The notes under the pieces are model-generated. The model ran no database searches and was not told the origin of the DNA. It worked only from the letters and a program-made list of their open reading frames with translations. Below are positions 14,333-22,724 of a DNA stretch of 56,744 bases, in pieces. The translations under genes and the position numbers were made by a program. The DNA lies in assembly GCF_016786355.1 (NCBI RefSeq), contig NZ_JADWYX010000057.1, forward strand, positions 1 to 56,744. The letters run 5' to 3'. Source of the stretch: Frankia sp. AgB1.9 (GTDB lineage: Bacteria; Actinomycetota; Actinomycetes; Frankiales; Frankiaceae). Every line of letters begins with the position of its first letter. Position 1 is the stretch's first letter.

Positions 14333-17101
14333 TCATGCCGGCCGGCTCCCGATCGCTTCGGTCATCGGATGGGCGCCGTCGCTGGTCGGCGCCATGGCCC
14401 GCGGGTCGACGCCCAGGTACGCGGTGGCCAGCCGCTCGCCGTCCACCTCCGTCGTCGGGCCGGTCCAGCTGATGCGCCCGACGGTCAGGAAGGCGACCCG
14501 GTTGGCGATCGCGAGGGCGTCACGGGTCTTCTCCTCGGCGATCAGCAGCGAGGTGCCCTGGGCCTGGACCTGGCGCAGCGAGTCGAAGACCTGGTCGATG
14601 ATCCGTGGCGCGAGGCCTAGCGATGGTTCGTCGGCCACGAGCAGCTTCGGCGGCCGGACGAGTGCGGGGGCGAGGGTGAGCAGCTGCTGCTCGCCGCCAG
14701 ACAACGCGCCGGCCGGCTGCTTGCGCCGCTTGGCGAGCAGTGGGAATGCTGTGAAGGCCGCCTCGCGCTCCCTGGCGTCGCGCACCCAGATCGTCAGGTT
14801 CTCCTCGACCGTCAGCTCCGGGAACACCCCGCGCCCCTCGGGCGCGAGGTAGACGCTGTCGCGGGCGCGCCTGCGCGCAGGGACCCGCGAGACATCGGCA
14901 CCCGCCAGCCAGACCGTGCCGGCGCGGACCGGCACGAGGCCGCCGACCACCGAGCACAGTGTGGTCTTGCCGGCGCCGTTGCTGCCGAGCAGTGCGACCG
15001 CCTCGCCAGGGCCGACGGTCAGCTCGACACCGTGAAGCACCTCGATCTCGCCGTACCCGGCCTTCAGCCCGCTGATCCGAAGCACAGGTTCGGCTATCGC
15101 GTCTTTCTGCGTCGTGGGGGCCACGCGTGGCGAGGTCCTCGCTGCGGCGGCAGCCGAAGCCCTCTCCATGGGGATCGCCGCCTTCACCCGCCTGCGCGCG
15201 GCTCGCTCATGTCGGGCCCGCGCCCCCGCGCCCAGGCCTCCCTCCGGGTCACGGGCGAGGCTGATCGCGCCGAGGCCGAAGAGCATCTGCATGAAGTAGG
15301 TCGACGCGGGGACACCGCTTAGGGCCTGCGGTGCGAGGACCGTGACGAGGCCCGCGAGCACCGCGCCGGCGGGCCGGCGGATCGACAGCGTCACCGTGGT
15401 GGCCAGCCACCCAAGGCCGAGCAGCAGGTCGTAGTCGGTGTTCGTCACCCGGCCGCGGCTGGTCGCCAGCATGACGCCACCGAAGCCGGCGATGCCTGCG
15501 GAGACGACGAATACCAGCAGTTTCATCCGGTCGACCGCGATGCCACTGGTCCGGGCGCCGACCTCGGTGGAGCGGACGGCCAGCATCGCCCGGCCGGTGC
15601 TGGACTGGCGCAGCGCGTGCACCAGCCAGACGCCGAGACCGACGAGGACGAGCATGAGCAGTACGAGCCAGCGCGGGTCGGTGGTGTCGAAGCCGCCCAG
15701 CTTCGGCGGGTTGACCGCCCAGCCATCGGAACCGTTGGAGATGCTGTGGATCTGGAAGAGCAGGTTCTGCCCGACATACGCCAGGGCCAGGGTGGACAGC
15801 GCCAAGGGCAGTCCGCCCAGTCGCCTTGTCGGCAGTGCGACGACGAGGCCGACGAACGCGGAGACCAGGGTGCCGGCGATGAGCGCGGGCACGAACGGCA
15901 CTCCGTGTCCCAGCAGGATGCCGGCGGTGAAGGCACCGGAGAGCACGAAGGCCGCCTGCGCGAGGCTGACCATGCCGCCGATGCCGGTGACGACGGTGAA
16001 GGACAGCAGCACGATCGAGGTGGCCAGGCCCTGGGCGAGCAGGCCGGCCCAGAAGTCGGTCGCCCCCCAGGCGGTGTAGGCGAGTAGGCCGCCGGTACCG
16101 ATCGCCCAAAGCGCCCGGCGACGCCACCGCGACGCGGCGTCGGTCAGCTCATCGGCCGGTGGCTTTTCCTCGAGGGTTGTGCCCGCGGACCGTCCCCGCT
16201 CGGCGCCGAAGTAGATCAGCAGGCCGAACAGGATGATGAACGGCACCGCCGTGCGGAAGCCGGTGATGTCGAGGTTGATGTACCCGTCGACTAGATTCTG
16301 CGCGACGCCGAGGATCAGGCCACCGAGCATCGCGATCGGTATCGAGGCCATCCGGCCGAGCACGACCGCCGGGATCGCGATGAACAGCAGTGTGTTGTAG
16401 CTGAACGAGCTGAGGCCGAACATCGGCGCGAGCAAGACGCCGACGAGGCCGGCAAGGCCGCACGAGGTGATCCAGGAGACCGCCGAGGCCCGGTCCGGGT
16501 CGACGCCGCGCAACGCGGCGATCTTCGGCCGGCTGACCGACGCCCGCATCTCCAGGCCAATCCGGGTGTGGCGCACCAGGTACCACAGCAGCAGCGCTGC
16601 GAAGATCGCGGCTCCCAGCATCGATAGCTGGTCGCTGTCGATGATCAGGCCGCTACCGAGACTGTAGATCTTCTTCGGGCTGGGCCCGAGGCCCGGGATC
16701 CGGAACACGTCCTCGATCGCGGGCAGCTTCAGGTGCGCCTCCTGCGTGAGCATTGCCACGATCCACAGCCCGAGCGAGGGCAGCGCGATCAGCAGCCCGA
16801 GCGACGCCACCATCCGGGCCGCGATCGACGCCTCCCGGAGCGGGTTGAACAGGACCAGGTGCAGCAGCCAGCCCAGCAGTGGCGCGAAGAGCAGAACGCT
16901 GATGATGGCGCTGGGCACGATGGGCAGGTGTTCACCAGTGTTCAGCTGGAAGAACAGATAGGCCGTCGAAAAGGCGACGCCACCCTGGCCGAAGTTGAAG
17001 ACCCCGGACGTCTGATAGCTCAGTGTGAGACCGGACGCCAGGATGGCGTATAACGCGCCGGTGACCAGCCCCGCGACCACCAGGTTGAAGAATTCGGTCA
17101 C
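14333..17101 (-). CDS. branched-chain-type ABC importer, LivH-LivM-LivF fused in one polypeptide
   Basis: A single uninterrupted frame of 922 residues encodes three subunits that are normally separate. LivH-like permease: residues 1-300 (begins TEFFNLVVAGLVTGALYAI, with GVFNFGQGG). Charged linker: 301-330. LivM-like permease: 331-620 (GGMVSLAQAAFVL, AVRSTEVGARTSGI). Basic Ala/Arg-rich linker: 621-665. LivF-like ATPase: 666-900, with Walker A GSNGAGKTT at 706-714, signature LSGGEQQLL and Walker B LLVADEP. The GTG start at 17101 has an excellent site, AAGGAGG, seven bases upstream. An internal ATG at residue 645 (15169), preceded by GAAGG, could also yield a free ATPase. The H-loop region reads IAEEKT rather than the usual VEQN. 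The partner ATPase LivG lies 128 bases upstream and the likely binding protein is at 18981-20360. Confidence 0.9.
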   Translation of the reverse strand: MTEFFNLVVAGLVTGALYAILASGLTLSYQTSGVFNFGQGGVAFSTAYLFFQLNTGEHLPIVPSAIISVLLFAPLLGWLLHLVLFNPLREASIAARMVASLGLLIALPSLGLWIVAMLTQEAHLKLPAIEDVFRIPGLGPSPKKIYSLGSGLIIDSDQLSMLGAAIFAALLLWYLVRHTRIGLEMRASVSRPKIAALRGVDPDRASAVSWITSCGLAGLVGVLLAPMFGLSSFSYNTLLFIAIPAVVLGRMASIPIAMLGGLILGVAQNLVDGYINLDITGFRTAVPFIILFGLLIYFGAERGRSAGTTLEEKPPADELTDAASRWRRRALWAIGTGGLLAYTAWGATDFWAGLLAQGLATSIVLLSFTVVTGIGGMVSLAQAAFVLSGAFTAGILLGHGVPFVPALIAGTLVSAFVGLVVALPTRRLGGLPLALSTLALAYVGQNLLFQIHSISNGSDGWAVNPPKLGGFDTTDPRWLVLLMLVLVGLGVWLVHALRQSSTGRAMLAVRSTEVGARTSGIAVDRMKLLVFVVSAGIAGFGGVMLATSRGRVTNTDYDLLLGLGWLATTVTLSIRRPAGAVLAGLVTVLAPQALSGVPASTYFMQMLFGLGAISLARDPEGGLGAGARARHERAARRRVKAAIPMERASAAAAARTSPRVAPTTQKDAIAEPVLRISGLKAGYGEIEVLHGVELTVGPGEAVALLGSNGAGKTTLCSVVGGLVPVRAGTVWLAGADVSRVPARRRARDSVYLAPEGRGVFPELTVEENLTIWVRDAREREAAFTAFPLLAKRRKQPAGALSGGEQQLLTLAPALVRPPKLLVADEPSLGLAPRIIDQVFDSLRQVQAQGTSLLIAEEKTRDALAIANRVAFLTVGRISWTGPTTEVDGERLATAYLGVDPRAMAPTSDGAHPMTEAIGSRPA

Positions 17102-17229
17102 GTACCCCTCCTTATGGCGCCCCGCGCTGGTGACCGCGTGGGCGCGGCGTCCGGACTCGCGTCCGGGCGGCGTGCTTTCGACCGGACCGGCGGGCGCTGC
17201 TGTTGCCGCGACCGCTGGCCCGGGAGGGC

Positions 17230-18057
17230 CTAGCCGAGGTAGGCGTCGCGGACGGCCTCGTTGGCCTGGATCTCGGCGGGTGTGCCTTCGGCGAGCACTG
17301 ATCCCAGGTTCAGGACCGCGATCCGGTCGCACATCCGCATGACGAAACCCGCGTCGTGCTCGACGAGGAGCACGGCGGTTCCCTTGTCGCGCAGCGACCG
17401 GATGAACTCTCCGAGGCGCTCGGACTCGGTCTCGTCGAGGCCCGAGGTCGGCTCGTCCAGCAGCAGGAGCTGGGGCTGGTCGACGATGGCCCTGGCGAGC
17501 TCGACGAGGCGTTGTCGGCCCAGCGGCAGCGAGCCGGCCGGGACCCGCCGGCTGTCCGCCAGGCCGCACCACTCGAGCACCTGCTCGGCCTGCTCGCGAC
17601 GGGTCTTCTCCAGCGAGCGCCGGGTCGGCCAGGCGACGAGGTCGGCGAGCACGCCCCCACCGCCACCGCGCCACTCCAGCGCGGCGAGCACGTTGTCCTC
17701 GACGGAGAGCCAGCTGAATACCTGGGCGCGCTGGAAGGTGCGGCGCATGCCGAACCGGGCGCGGGCGGTACACGACTTCTTCGTCACGTCCTGCCCGATG
17801 TACGTGACGGTGCCTACGCTGGCGGCGGTGATGCCGGAGATTATGTCGAACAGCGTCGTCTTGCCGGCGCCGTTCGGCCCGATCAGGCCGTGGACGCGGC
17901 CGGCCGCGACGTCGAGGCAGACATCGGTCAGCGCCTGCACGCCGCCGAAGTGCTTGCTGACCCTGGCCACGCTCAGCAGCGGTTTTTCCGCGGCCGTAGG
18001 GGGCGCTGGGGCCGAGCCCGGCGCGGTCGACGTCCGCTCAGCATCTCTCGACGACAT
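17230..18057 (-). CDS. branched-chain-type ABC transporter ATP-binding protein (LivG-like)
   Basis: This 275-residue ABC ATPase has Walker A GPNGAGKTT, the Q-loop in RRTFQRAQVF, the signature LPLGRQRLVELARAI (a LivG-like variant of LSGGQ), Walker B LLLLDEPTSGLD and the H-loop VEHD. The C-terminal extension ending in EAVRDAYLG is typical of LivG. The ATG at 18057 is preferred because GGAGG lies five bases upstream; a GTG four codons earlier overlaps that site. It should pair with the LivF domain of the downstream fusion to energise import. Confidence 0.92.
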   Translation of the reverse strand: MSSRDAERTSTAPGSAPAPPTAAEKPLLSVARVSKHFGGVQALTDVCLDVAAGRVHGLIGPNGAGKTTLFDIISGITAASVGTVTYIGQDVTKKSCTARARFGMRRTFQRAQVFSWLSVEDNVLAALEWRGGGGGVLADLVAWPTRRSLEKTRREQAEQVLEWCGLADSRRVPAGSLPLGRQRLVELARAIVDQPQLLLLDEPTSGLDETESERLGEFIRSLRDKGTAVLLVEHDAGFVMRMCDRIAVLNLGSVLAEGTPAEIQANEAVRDAYLG

Positions 18058-18112
18058 GAAGTCCTCCACCTGGCTGACGGACGAAACTGGCCGAGCTGGT
18101 CCTGGAGTCCAC

Positions 18113-18157
18113 AGGCGGCGTCCGGTGTCGACGTCGCGTCGAGGCCGGACGCCGCCT
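18113..18157. terminator. long bipartite hairpin upstream of livG-like gene
   Basis: A perfect 13-bp stem (18113-18125 with 18145-18157) encloses a second 6-bp stem (18128-18133 with 18137-18142) closed by a three-base loop. It lies between the hydrolase stop (18171) and the LivG start (18057), both on the minus strand. It probably ends the hydrolase transcript, or partially attenuates read-through into the transporter genes. There is no U-tract. Confidence 0.65.
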
Positions 18158-18170
18158 GGTGGGTGGACGG

Positions 18171-18860
18171 CTATTGGGTGCCTGTGGCAGCCCGGCGGAT
18201 CAGGTCGGCGACCACCTCGGGCCGGGAGATATAGATGGCGTGACTGCCGGCGGTTTCGGTGGTGGTGGCACCGGCGCGCTCGGCCATGGCGCGTTGGGCG
18301 GACGGGGGGATCATGTGGTCGTCAGTGGCGACGAGGTACCAGCTGGGCCTGCTGCGCCAGGCCGGTTCAGTGACGGCTCCGTTGAGCGCGTCGACGCCCC
18401 ACGGGACCTGCGAGGCGGCCATGAACTGTGCTATTTCCACGGGCAGGTCACTGGCGAAGGACGCGGGGAACTTCTCGCGGTCGAGGAAGAGGAAACCGTC
18501 GCGAGGCGGGAGGATCGGCGGCACCGGCGCGCCGGGCGGCGGGGCGGAGGTCAGGGTGTTGACCGACTCGCCCTTGTCCGGCGCGAATGCCGCGATGTAC
18601 GCCAGCGCCGCGACGGCCGGGTGGCTGCCGGCTTCGCTGATGACTGCTCCGCCGTAGGAGTGGCCGACCAGCACGGCTGGGCCGGTGAGGCCGTCGAGGA
18701 CGAGGCGGGTCGCCGCGACGTCGCCGCCCAGTGACAGGGTCGGGTTCTGCACGATGCTGACCTGGAAGGCGTCGCGGCGCAGGAGCCGGTAGACCTTCTG
18801 CCAGCCGGAGCCATCGACGAAGCCGCCGTGTACCAGCACGACGTTCGTGGCCGTGGTCAT
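18171..18860 (-). CDS. alpha/beta hydrolase
   Basis: This alpha/beta-hydrolase-fold protein of about 229 residues has the oxyanion-hole strand VVLVHGGFVDGSGW, the nucleophile elbow GHSYGG (catalytic Ser), a likely acid in ATDDHMIPP and a catalytic His in AGSHAIYISRP. It resembles the small salicylate-esterase/EstC-like group of unannotated esterases. The ATG at 18860 has GGAGAAG just upstream; an ATG six codons earlier is less likely. It sits between the binding-protein gene and the importer genes, so it may hydrolyse the imported compound. Confidence 0.87.
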   Translation of the reverse strand: MTTATNVVLVHGGFVDGSGWQKVYRLLRRDAFQVSIVQNPTLSLGGDVAATRLVLDGLTGPAVLVGHSYGGAVISEAGSHPAVAALAYIAAFAPDKGESVNTLTSAPPPGAPVPPILPPRDGFLFLDREKFPASFASDLPVEIAQFMAASQVPWGVDALNGAVTEPAWRSRPSWYLVATDDHMIPPSAQRAMAERAGATTTETAGSHAIYISRPEVVADLIRRAATGTQ

Positions 18861-18980
18861 GTCTTCTCCAGTGCTCATCGGCGATAGATCTTGACGATCA
18901 GGGCCGCGAGGAGGCGGTCGTGCGATGCGGGCGTCATCGGCCGCGACGACGTGCGCACCGGCTTCCCAGGCACAGCCGGC

Positions 18981-20360
18981 CTACTTCTTCGCTGGCTTCT
19001 TCACCAGAAGGGAGCCGCAGGTCAGTTGGGTGATGGGTTTCCAGGTACCGTTGACCAGTTGAATGAGCGAGCTGCATGGTGTCGGTACAACGTGGTTGAG
19101 CGGCCAGCGCGTTTCGGGTACGGCGCCGTCGCCGTTGTGGACGTATCCGGAATTGAGGAACTTCAGGAAACTGTTGACGGTGAGGTCTCGACCGGCGGCG
19201 GTGGCGGCGGCCACGAACAGGTCGGCTGACCAGTAGCCGGCGAGCGCGGCAATGCTGACCCGCTGGTTGGGTGCGTATTTCGCGAAGTCCGCGACCATCT
19301 GGTTCGCGGCCTTGTTGGAGTGGTCGATGCCGGGCAGCCAGCTGCCGGTCGCGTACATGCCGTCGAGGTCCTTGATGCTCGACAGGGCGGGGTCGTAGAT
19401 GGGGCTGAGGTGCTTACCCTGATAGCCGGCCGCTTTGAGTGCCTGGATGAGTTTGAGTGTCGAGCCGAAGTCCGTGACGTAGTAGACGACATCGGGTGGT
19501 GTGCCGGCGTTGGCGGTCATGATGGCCTGGACGAGGGCGGTGGGGTCGGCGAGGCCACTGGCCGGGATCTGGGCTTTGGCGTAGACGACTTTGGTGCCGC
19601 CTGCCTCCGCGTCGCGGGCGAGGGCGTCGACGCCGCCGCGGCTGGAGTCGATGTCCTGGCCGACGATGGCGAGGGTGCGGTTGGCCGACGGGCCGGGGAA
19701 CATGGCGTTGACCAGTCCGGCGATGTTGTTGGCCAGGACGGCGGTGTTGTAGTTGCAGCCGGTCACGCCGAAGGCGAGCGCGGAGGTGCAGAAGCCGTCG
19801 TTGGTGCCCCAGCCGAAGTAGGGCACCGTGTTCCGGCAGAAGACGTCGGCGTAGCCGGAGGAGCTGGCTACGACCGGGACCGCGGCGAAGGCCTTGTCCC
19901 GGCTGGCCAGGACGTCGGCTTGGGCGAGGTTGCGGCTGACTTGCCCACCGTCGTCGAGAACACCCTTGAAGTCGATCCTGCGGCCGTTGATACCTCCGGC
20001 GTCGTTGGCGGCGTCGAACCGGACCTTGGCGCCGACGTCCACGCCCTGGAAGGAGACTCCGGTGGTACTGGTCAGGAAGCCGAGGCCCTCGACGGTGATC
20101 GAGGTGTCGGTGATGCCGCGGGTGTCGTCCTTGGCGGGCTGGGTGCAGGTGAGTTTGCTGGTGTCGACGGTGTAGCCGCCGTCGCTCCAACCGGTTGAGG
20201 GGCCGCTGGTTGGCCCCGTCCTCACCCACGCGGACGTGTCGCTCAGTGAGGCGACGCCGGAGCTTCCGGAGCCTCCGCAGGCCGCGGCGGCCAGCGCGAG
20301 GACCGCGACAGCGGTCATCGCGGTGGCGCGCCGCGCGATTAACGGACGCGGGAGATGCAT
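18981..20360 (-). CDS. ABC-type substrate-binding lipoprotein, probable partner of the fused importer
   Basis: This 459-residue type I binding protein has a clear lipoprotein signal: basic start, hydrophobic core, lipobox LAAAAC. The mature part contains DTRGITDTSITVEGLGF and NDAGGINGRRIDF, typical of hydrophobic amino-acid/organic-acid receptors. The ATG at 20360 has GGAGGAA upstream. It shares an end-to-end pattern with the protein at 54185-55543, including ETRWPLNHVV against ETQWPLNHVV. It precedes the hydrolase, LivG and LivHMF genes on the same strand and is their likely receptor. Confidence 0.9.
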   Translation of the reverse strand: MHLPRPLIARRATAMTAVAVLALAAAACGGSGSSGVASLSDTSAWVRTGPTSGPSTGWSDGGYTVDTSKLTCTQPAKDDTRGITDTSITVEGLGFLTSTTGVSFQGVDVGAKVRFDAANDAGGINGRRIDFKGVLDDGGQVSRNLAQADVLASRDKAFAAVPVVASSSGYADVFCRNTVPYFGWGTNDGFCTSALAFGVTGCNYNTAVLANNIAGLVNAMFPGPSANRTLAIVGQDIDSSRGGVDALARDAEAGGTKVVYAKAQIPASGLADPTALVQAIMTANAGTPPDVVYYVTDFGSTLKLIQALKAAGYQGKHLSPIYDPALSSIKDLDGMYATGSWLPGIDHSNKAANQMVADFAKYAPNQRVSIAALAGYWSADLFVAAATAAGRDLTVNSFLKFLNSGYVHNGDGAVPETRWPLNHVVPTPCSSLIQLVNGTWKPITQLTCGSLLVKKPAKK

Positions 20361-20536
20361 GGGTGTTCCTCCGGCGATATCGAGGCCGGCGCAGGTGACG
20401 GTCCGCCATAGCGGATCCGGCGAAACGCCGGTTACGGAACGTGGAAGTCTCGGCCGAAGGCCGGGGGATGCTCGATAGCTCATAGGCCTTGGGGAAAGCG
20501 ACCGTTGGCCTGCTACGAGAAGGGTCACGGTAGCAA

Positions 20537-20550
20537 TTACTATGAAGTAA
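20537..20550. promoter_or_regulatory. dyad upstream of the binding-protein gene
   Basis: TTACT-ATGA-AGTAA is a perfect dyad in a short AT-rich patch, about 177 bases upstream of the binding-protein start. It is a candidate operator for the TetR regulator encoded just upstream (20919-21566). Confidence 0.35.
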
Positions 20551-20886
20551 CGCAACGGCCGGATTGGCTCTGTTTGGCGCGGCTCAGTTGCGGCCGAAAT
20601 GGCGATGTTGGAGGGGATGGTCCGATTCGCGGCACGCCCGAGCGGCGGCGACAGGAATCGCGAAACCGTTGGACGAGCAGGCCTTGGCCAAGCGGACGAG
20701 GACGACAGAAAAAGAACTCCCGACCGACGTTCAAGGCGCCGAACCCGGCACTACCGAAACCAGGGTCCAACGCGGCCAGGAGGCACCGTCGTCGCGGTCA
20801 ACCTTAGTGGCGTGTCGACGACGTAGACACCGCGCGGGTCAGCGGGAGGTCACGCTCGCCGACGAGAAGGGATCAAGTACATAGGC

Positions 20887-20910
20887 GGCTCCCACGGGTC
20901 GTCGGGAGCC
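20887..20910. terminator. hairpin just after the TetR gene
   Basis: A perfect 7-bp GC-rich stem (20887-20893 with 20904-20910) with a 10-base loop begins eight bases beyond the TetR stop on the minus strand. It is a plausible terminator for that gene. On the plus strand it is followed by AAATTTTA. Confidence 0.5.
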
Positions 20911-20918
20911 AAATTTTA

Positions 20919-21566
20919 TCACTCAAAAGAATTTGGGCCAACACCAGGGTCCGTCGGGTCCGTCGGCGTCGCCTGCCCCGCGCCCGCCAGCAACCGGGTG
21001 AACGCCTCGGTGATCGCGGCGATGTCGACCGTGGGGTCGTACATCCATTGGATCTGTAGGCCGTCTAGTACTGCCAGCATCGCCCTTGCCAGGTGGCCTG
21101 CCGGCTCGTCCGCACGGATCACGCCGGTCCGCTGCCCGTTCTGCAGGTCCTCGGTGATCTCGGCTGCGTACCTACGGTAACGTTCGGTGAAGTAGCTGCG
21201 CGCGGGACTGTCCGGATCGGTGGCCGCGGCCGAGAGCGTGACGTACAGCTTGGCGAGTCCCGGATGATCAGTGGTCAGCCGGGTGCTCGCGACGAGCCCG
21301 TCGATCGTTTTCTGACCATCCTCGGCCACGTCGGCCAGCATCCGGCCGAGTACGTCCCGGCGTTGCAGAACCGCGAGCAGCAGATCGTCACGGGTCGGGA
21401 AGTAGTAGGTCAATGCCGGCTGCGTGACTCCGACCCGGTCGGCGATGTCCTGGAGCGAAGCGCGCTCGCCGTGCTCGTCGATGGCCTCGTAGGCGGCTTG
21501 GAGGATCTGCTCCCGTCGTTCCGCGCTCTTGCGGTATGGGCCTCGCGGCCTTCGAGGACTCGCCAC
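20919..21566 (-). CDS. TetR-family transcriptional regulator
   Basis: This 215-residue regulator has the N-terminal helix-turn-helix: AAYEAIDEHGERASLQDIAD, then RVGVTQPALTYYFPTRDDLL. The C-terminal domain is variable. The start is GTG at 21566, after which a basic tail RRPRGPYRKSAERR precedes the first helix, as in many family members. It lies between the esterase gene and the binding-protein gene, all on the minus strand, and could control either. Its ligand is unknown. Confidence 0.9.
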   Translation of the reverse strand: MASPRRPRGPYRKSAERREQILQAAYEAIDEHGERASLQDIADRVGVTQPALTYYFPTRDDLLLAVLQRRDVLGRMLADVAEDGQKTIDGLVASTRLTTDHPGLAKLYVTLSAAATDPDSPARSYFTERYRRYAAEITEDLQNGQRTGVIRADEPAGHLARAMLAVLDGLQIQWMYDPTVDIAAITEAFTRLLAGAGQATPTDPTDPGVGPNSFE

Positions 21567-21699
21567 TCGACTGACCGTACTTCTCCTGGTTCGTCGGAGC
21601 GAAGGCGAGGGGGTGGGTCTGGTCGATCCTGGCGGACCGACCCACTCCCCCGTCCATTGTCCTCATGGCGACACGGGAAAGTTCCCGGGCCCGCCCTGG

Positions 21700-22671
21700 T
21701 CAGGTCGCTGCCCTCAGGCCGCGCACCAGGGCGACCCGGCGGTCGGCCATCATCCGCCGGCTCACGGCGGCGGTGAAGGCGATGATCGACGCGTGGAAGG
21801 TTCCCGGGTAGAGGTGCAACTCGGTGGAGACGCCGGCTTGGATCAACCGTTGGGCATAGATGATGCCCTCGTCCCGCAACGGGTCGAACTCGCAGACGCT
21901 CACGTAGGCCGGAGGCAGCCCGCTCAGGTCCTGGGCCCGGGCCGGCGCGGCGTGGGCTGGGACGTCCGGCGCGCCGGGCCGCAGCGGCTCACCCGCCTCG
22001 CCGCCGAGGTACCAGGCCCAGCTTGTCTCGGCGTTCGGGCGGTTCCACATAGGCGTGTCGACGAACACTTTCATCGACGGGGTGTCGAGCCGGTCGTCGA
22101 GCTCGGGAATTCCGAGGTACTGGAAGCAGAGCGACGGGCCGCCCCGGTCGCGGGCCAGGAGAGCGACCGCGGCGGCCAGGCCACCGCCCGCGCTCTCGCC
22201 GCCCACCCCGATACGGTCCGGATCAACGCCGAGCTCGACGGCTTTGCCGGCGAGCCACAGCAGCGCCGCGTAACAGTCCTCTAGCGGCGCCGGGTATGGG
22301 TGTTCTGGCGCGAGGCGGTACTCCACTGAGGCGACCACGACGCCGACCGAAACGGCGGTGTCGGCGGCCAGTCGGTGCTCGGCCTCGACGCTGCCGGAGA
22401 CGAAGCCGCCGCCGTGCAGGTAGAGCAGCCCTGGCAGCGGTCCGGGCCGGTCAGTCGGGGTGTAGATCCGGACGGCCACCCGCGGTGCGCCGGGGAGGCC
22501 AGGGACGGTCTGGTCGGTGATCTCCAGCCCCGCCGGTGGCTCGAAGGGCGGTGCCTTTGCGAGCAGCACGTCGAGGCTTCCCCTGGCCTTGATCGGCCCC
22601 TCGCCGGCGAGGTCGGATGTGGGAAGTAAGGGCAGCCAGGGCGTGAGTTCGGGGTCGAACGCATACGACAT
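21700..22671 (-). CDS. alpha/beta hydrolase, HSL-type esterase
   Basis: This esterase of about 323 residues belongs to the hormone-sensitive-lipase group. It has the oxyanion motif HGGGF, the nucleophile GESAGGG, the acid in EFDPLRDEG and the His in PGTFHASI. The start at 22671 (MSYAFDPEL) has GGAG upstream; an ATG four codons earlier is possible. It is a close paralogue of the esterase at 38499-39449: both share a long motif built on IPELDDRLDTPSM, DLSGLPPAY/DLTGLPPAY and PGTFH. Its neighbour upstream is the beta-mannosidase-like gene, 53 bases away. It likely hydrolyses short esters. Confidence 0.9.
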   Translation of the reverse strand: MSYAFDPELTPWLPLLPTSDLAGEGPIKARGSLDVLLAKAPPFEPPAGLEITDQTVPGLPGAPRVAVRIYTPTDRPGPLPGLLYLHGGGFVSGSVEAEHRLAADTAVSVGVVVASVEYRLAPEHPYPAPLEDCYAALLWLAGKAVELGVDPDRIGVGGESAGGGLAAAVALLARDRGGPSLCFQYLGIPELDDRLDTPSMKVFVDTPMWNRPNAETSWAWYLGGEAGEPLRPGAPDVPAHAAPARAQDLSGLPPAYVSVCEFDPLRDEGIIYAQRLIQAGVSTELHLYPGTFHASIIAFTAAVSRRMMADRRVALVRGLRAAT

Positions 22672-22724
22672 GTGATTCTCCATCGAAGAAGCGGCGTACC
22701 AGAATCCGACACGCGCTTCTTGGA

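Larger units (their letters stand above)
20361..20918. other. 558-base intergenic region
   Basis: No convincing gene is visible here; short open frames on both strands lack family patterns and good ribosome sites. It contains the promoter region of the binding protein, a small dyad at 20537-20550 and the terminator-like hairpin of the TetR gene at 20887-20910. Confidence 0.5.

Noticed and set aside
17102..17773. Upstream extension of the LivHMF frame
   Set aside because: It is out of frame within the livG gene, has Arg/Ala/Pro-rich composition, and the strong ribosome site places the start at 17101.
20505..20884. Overlapping short frames in the gap before the TetR gene
   Set aside because: Three frames are open at once, as is usual in high-GC DNA. 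None has a ribosome site or a recognisable motif.
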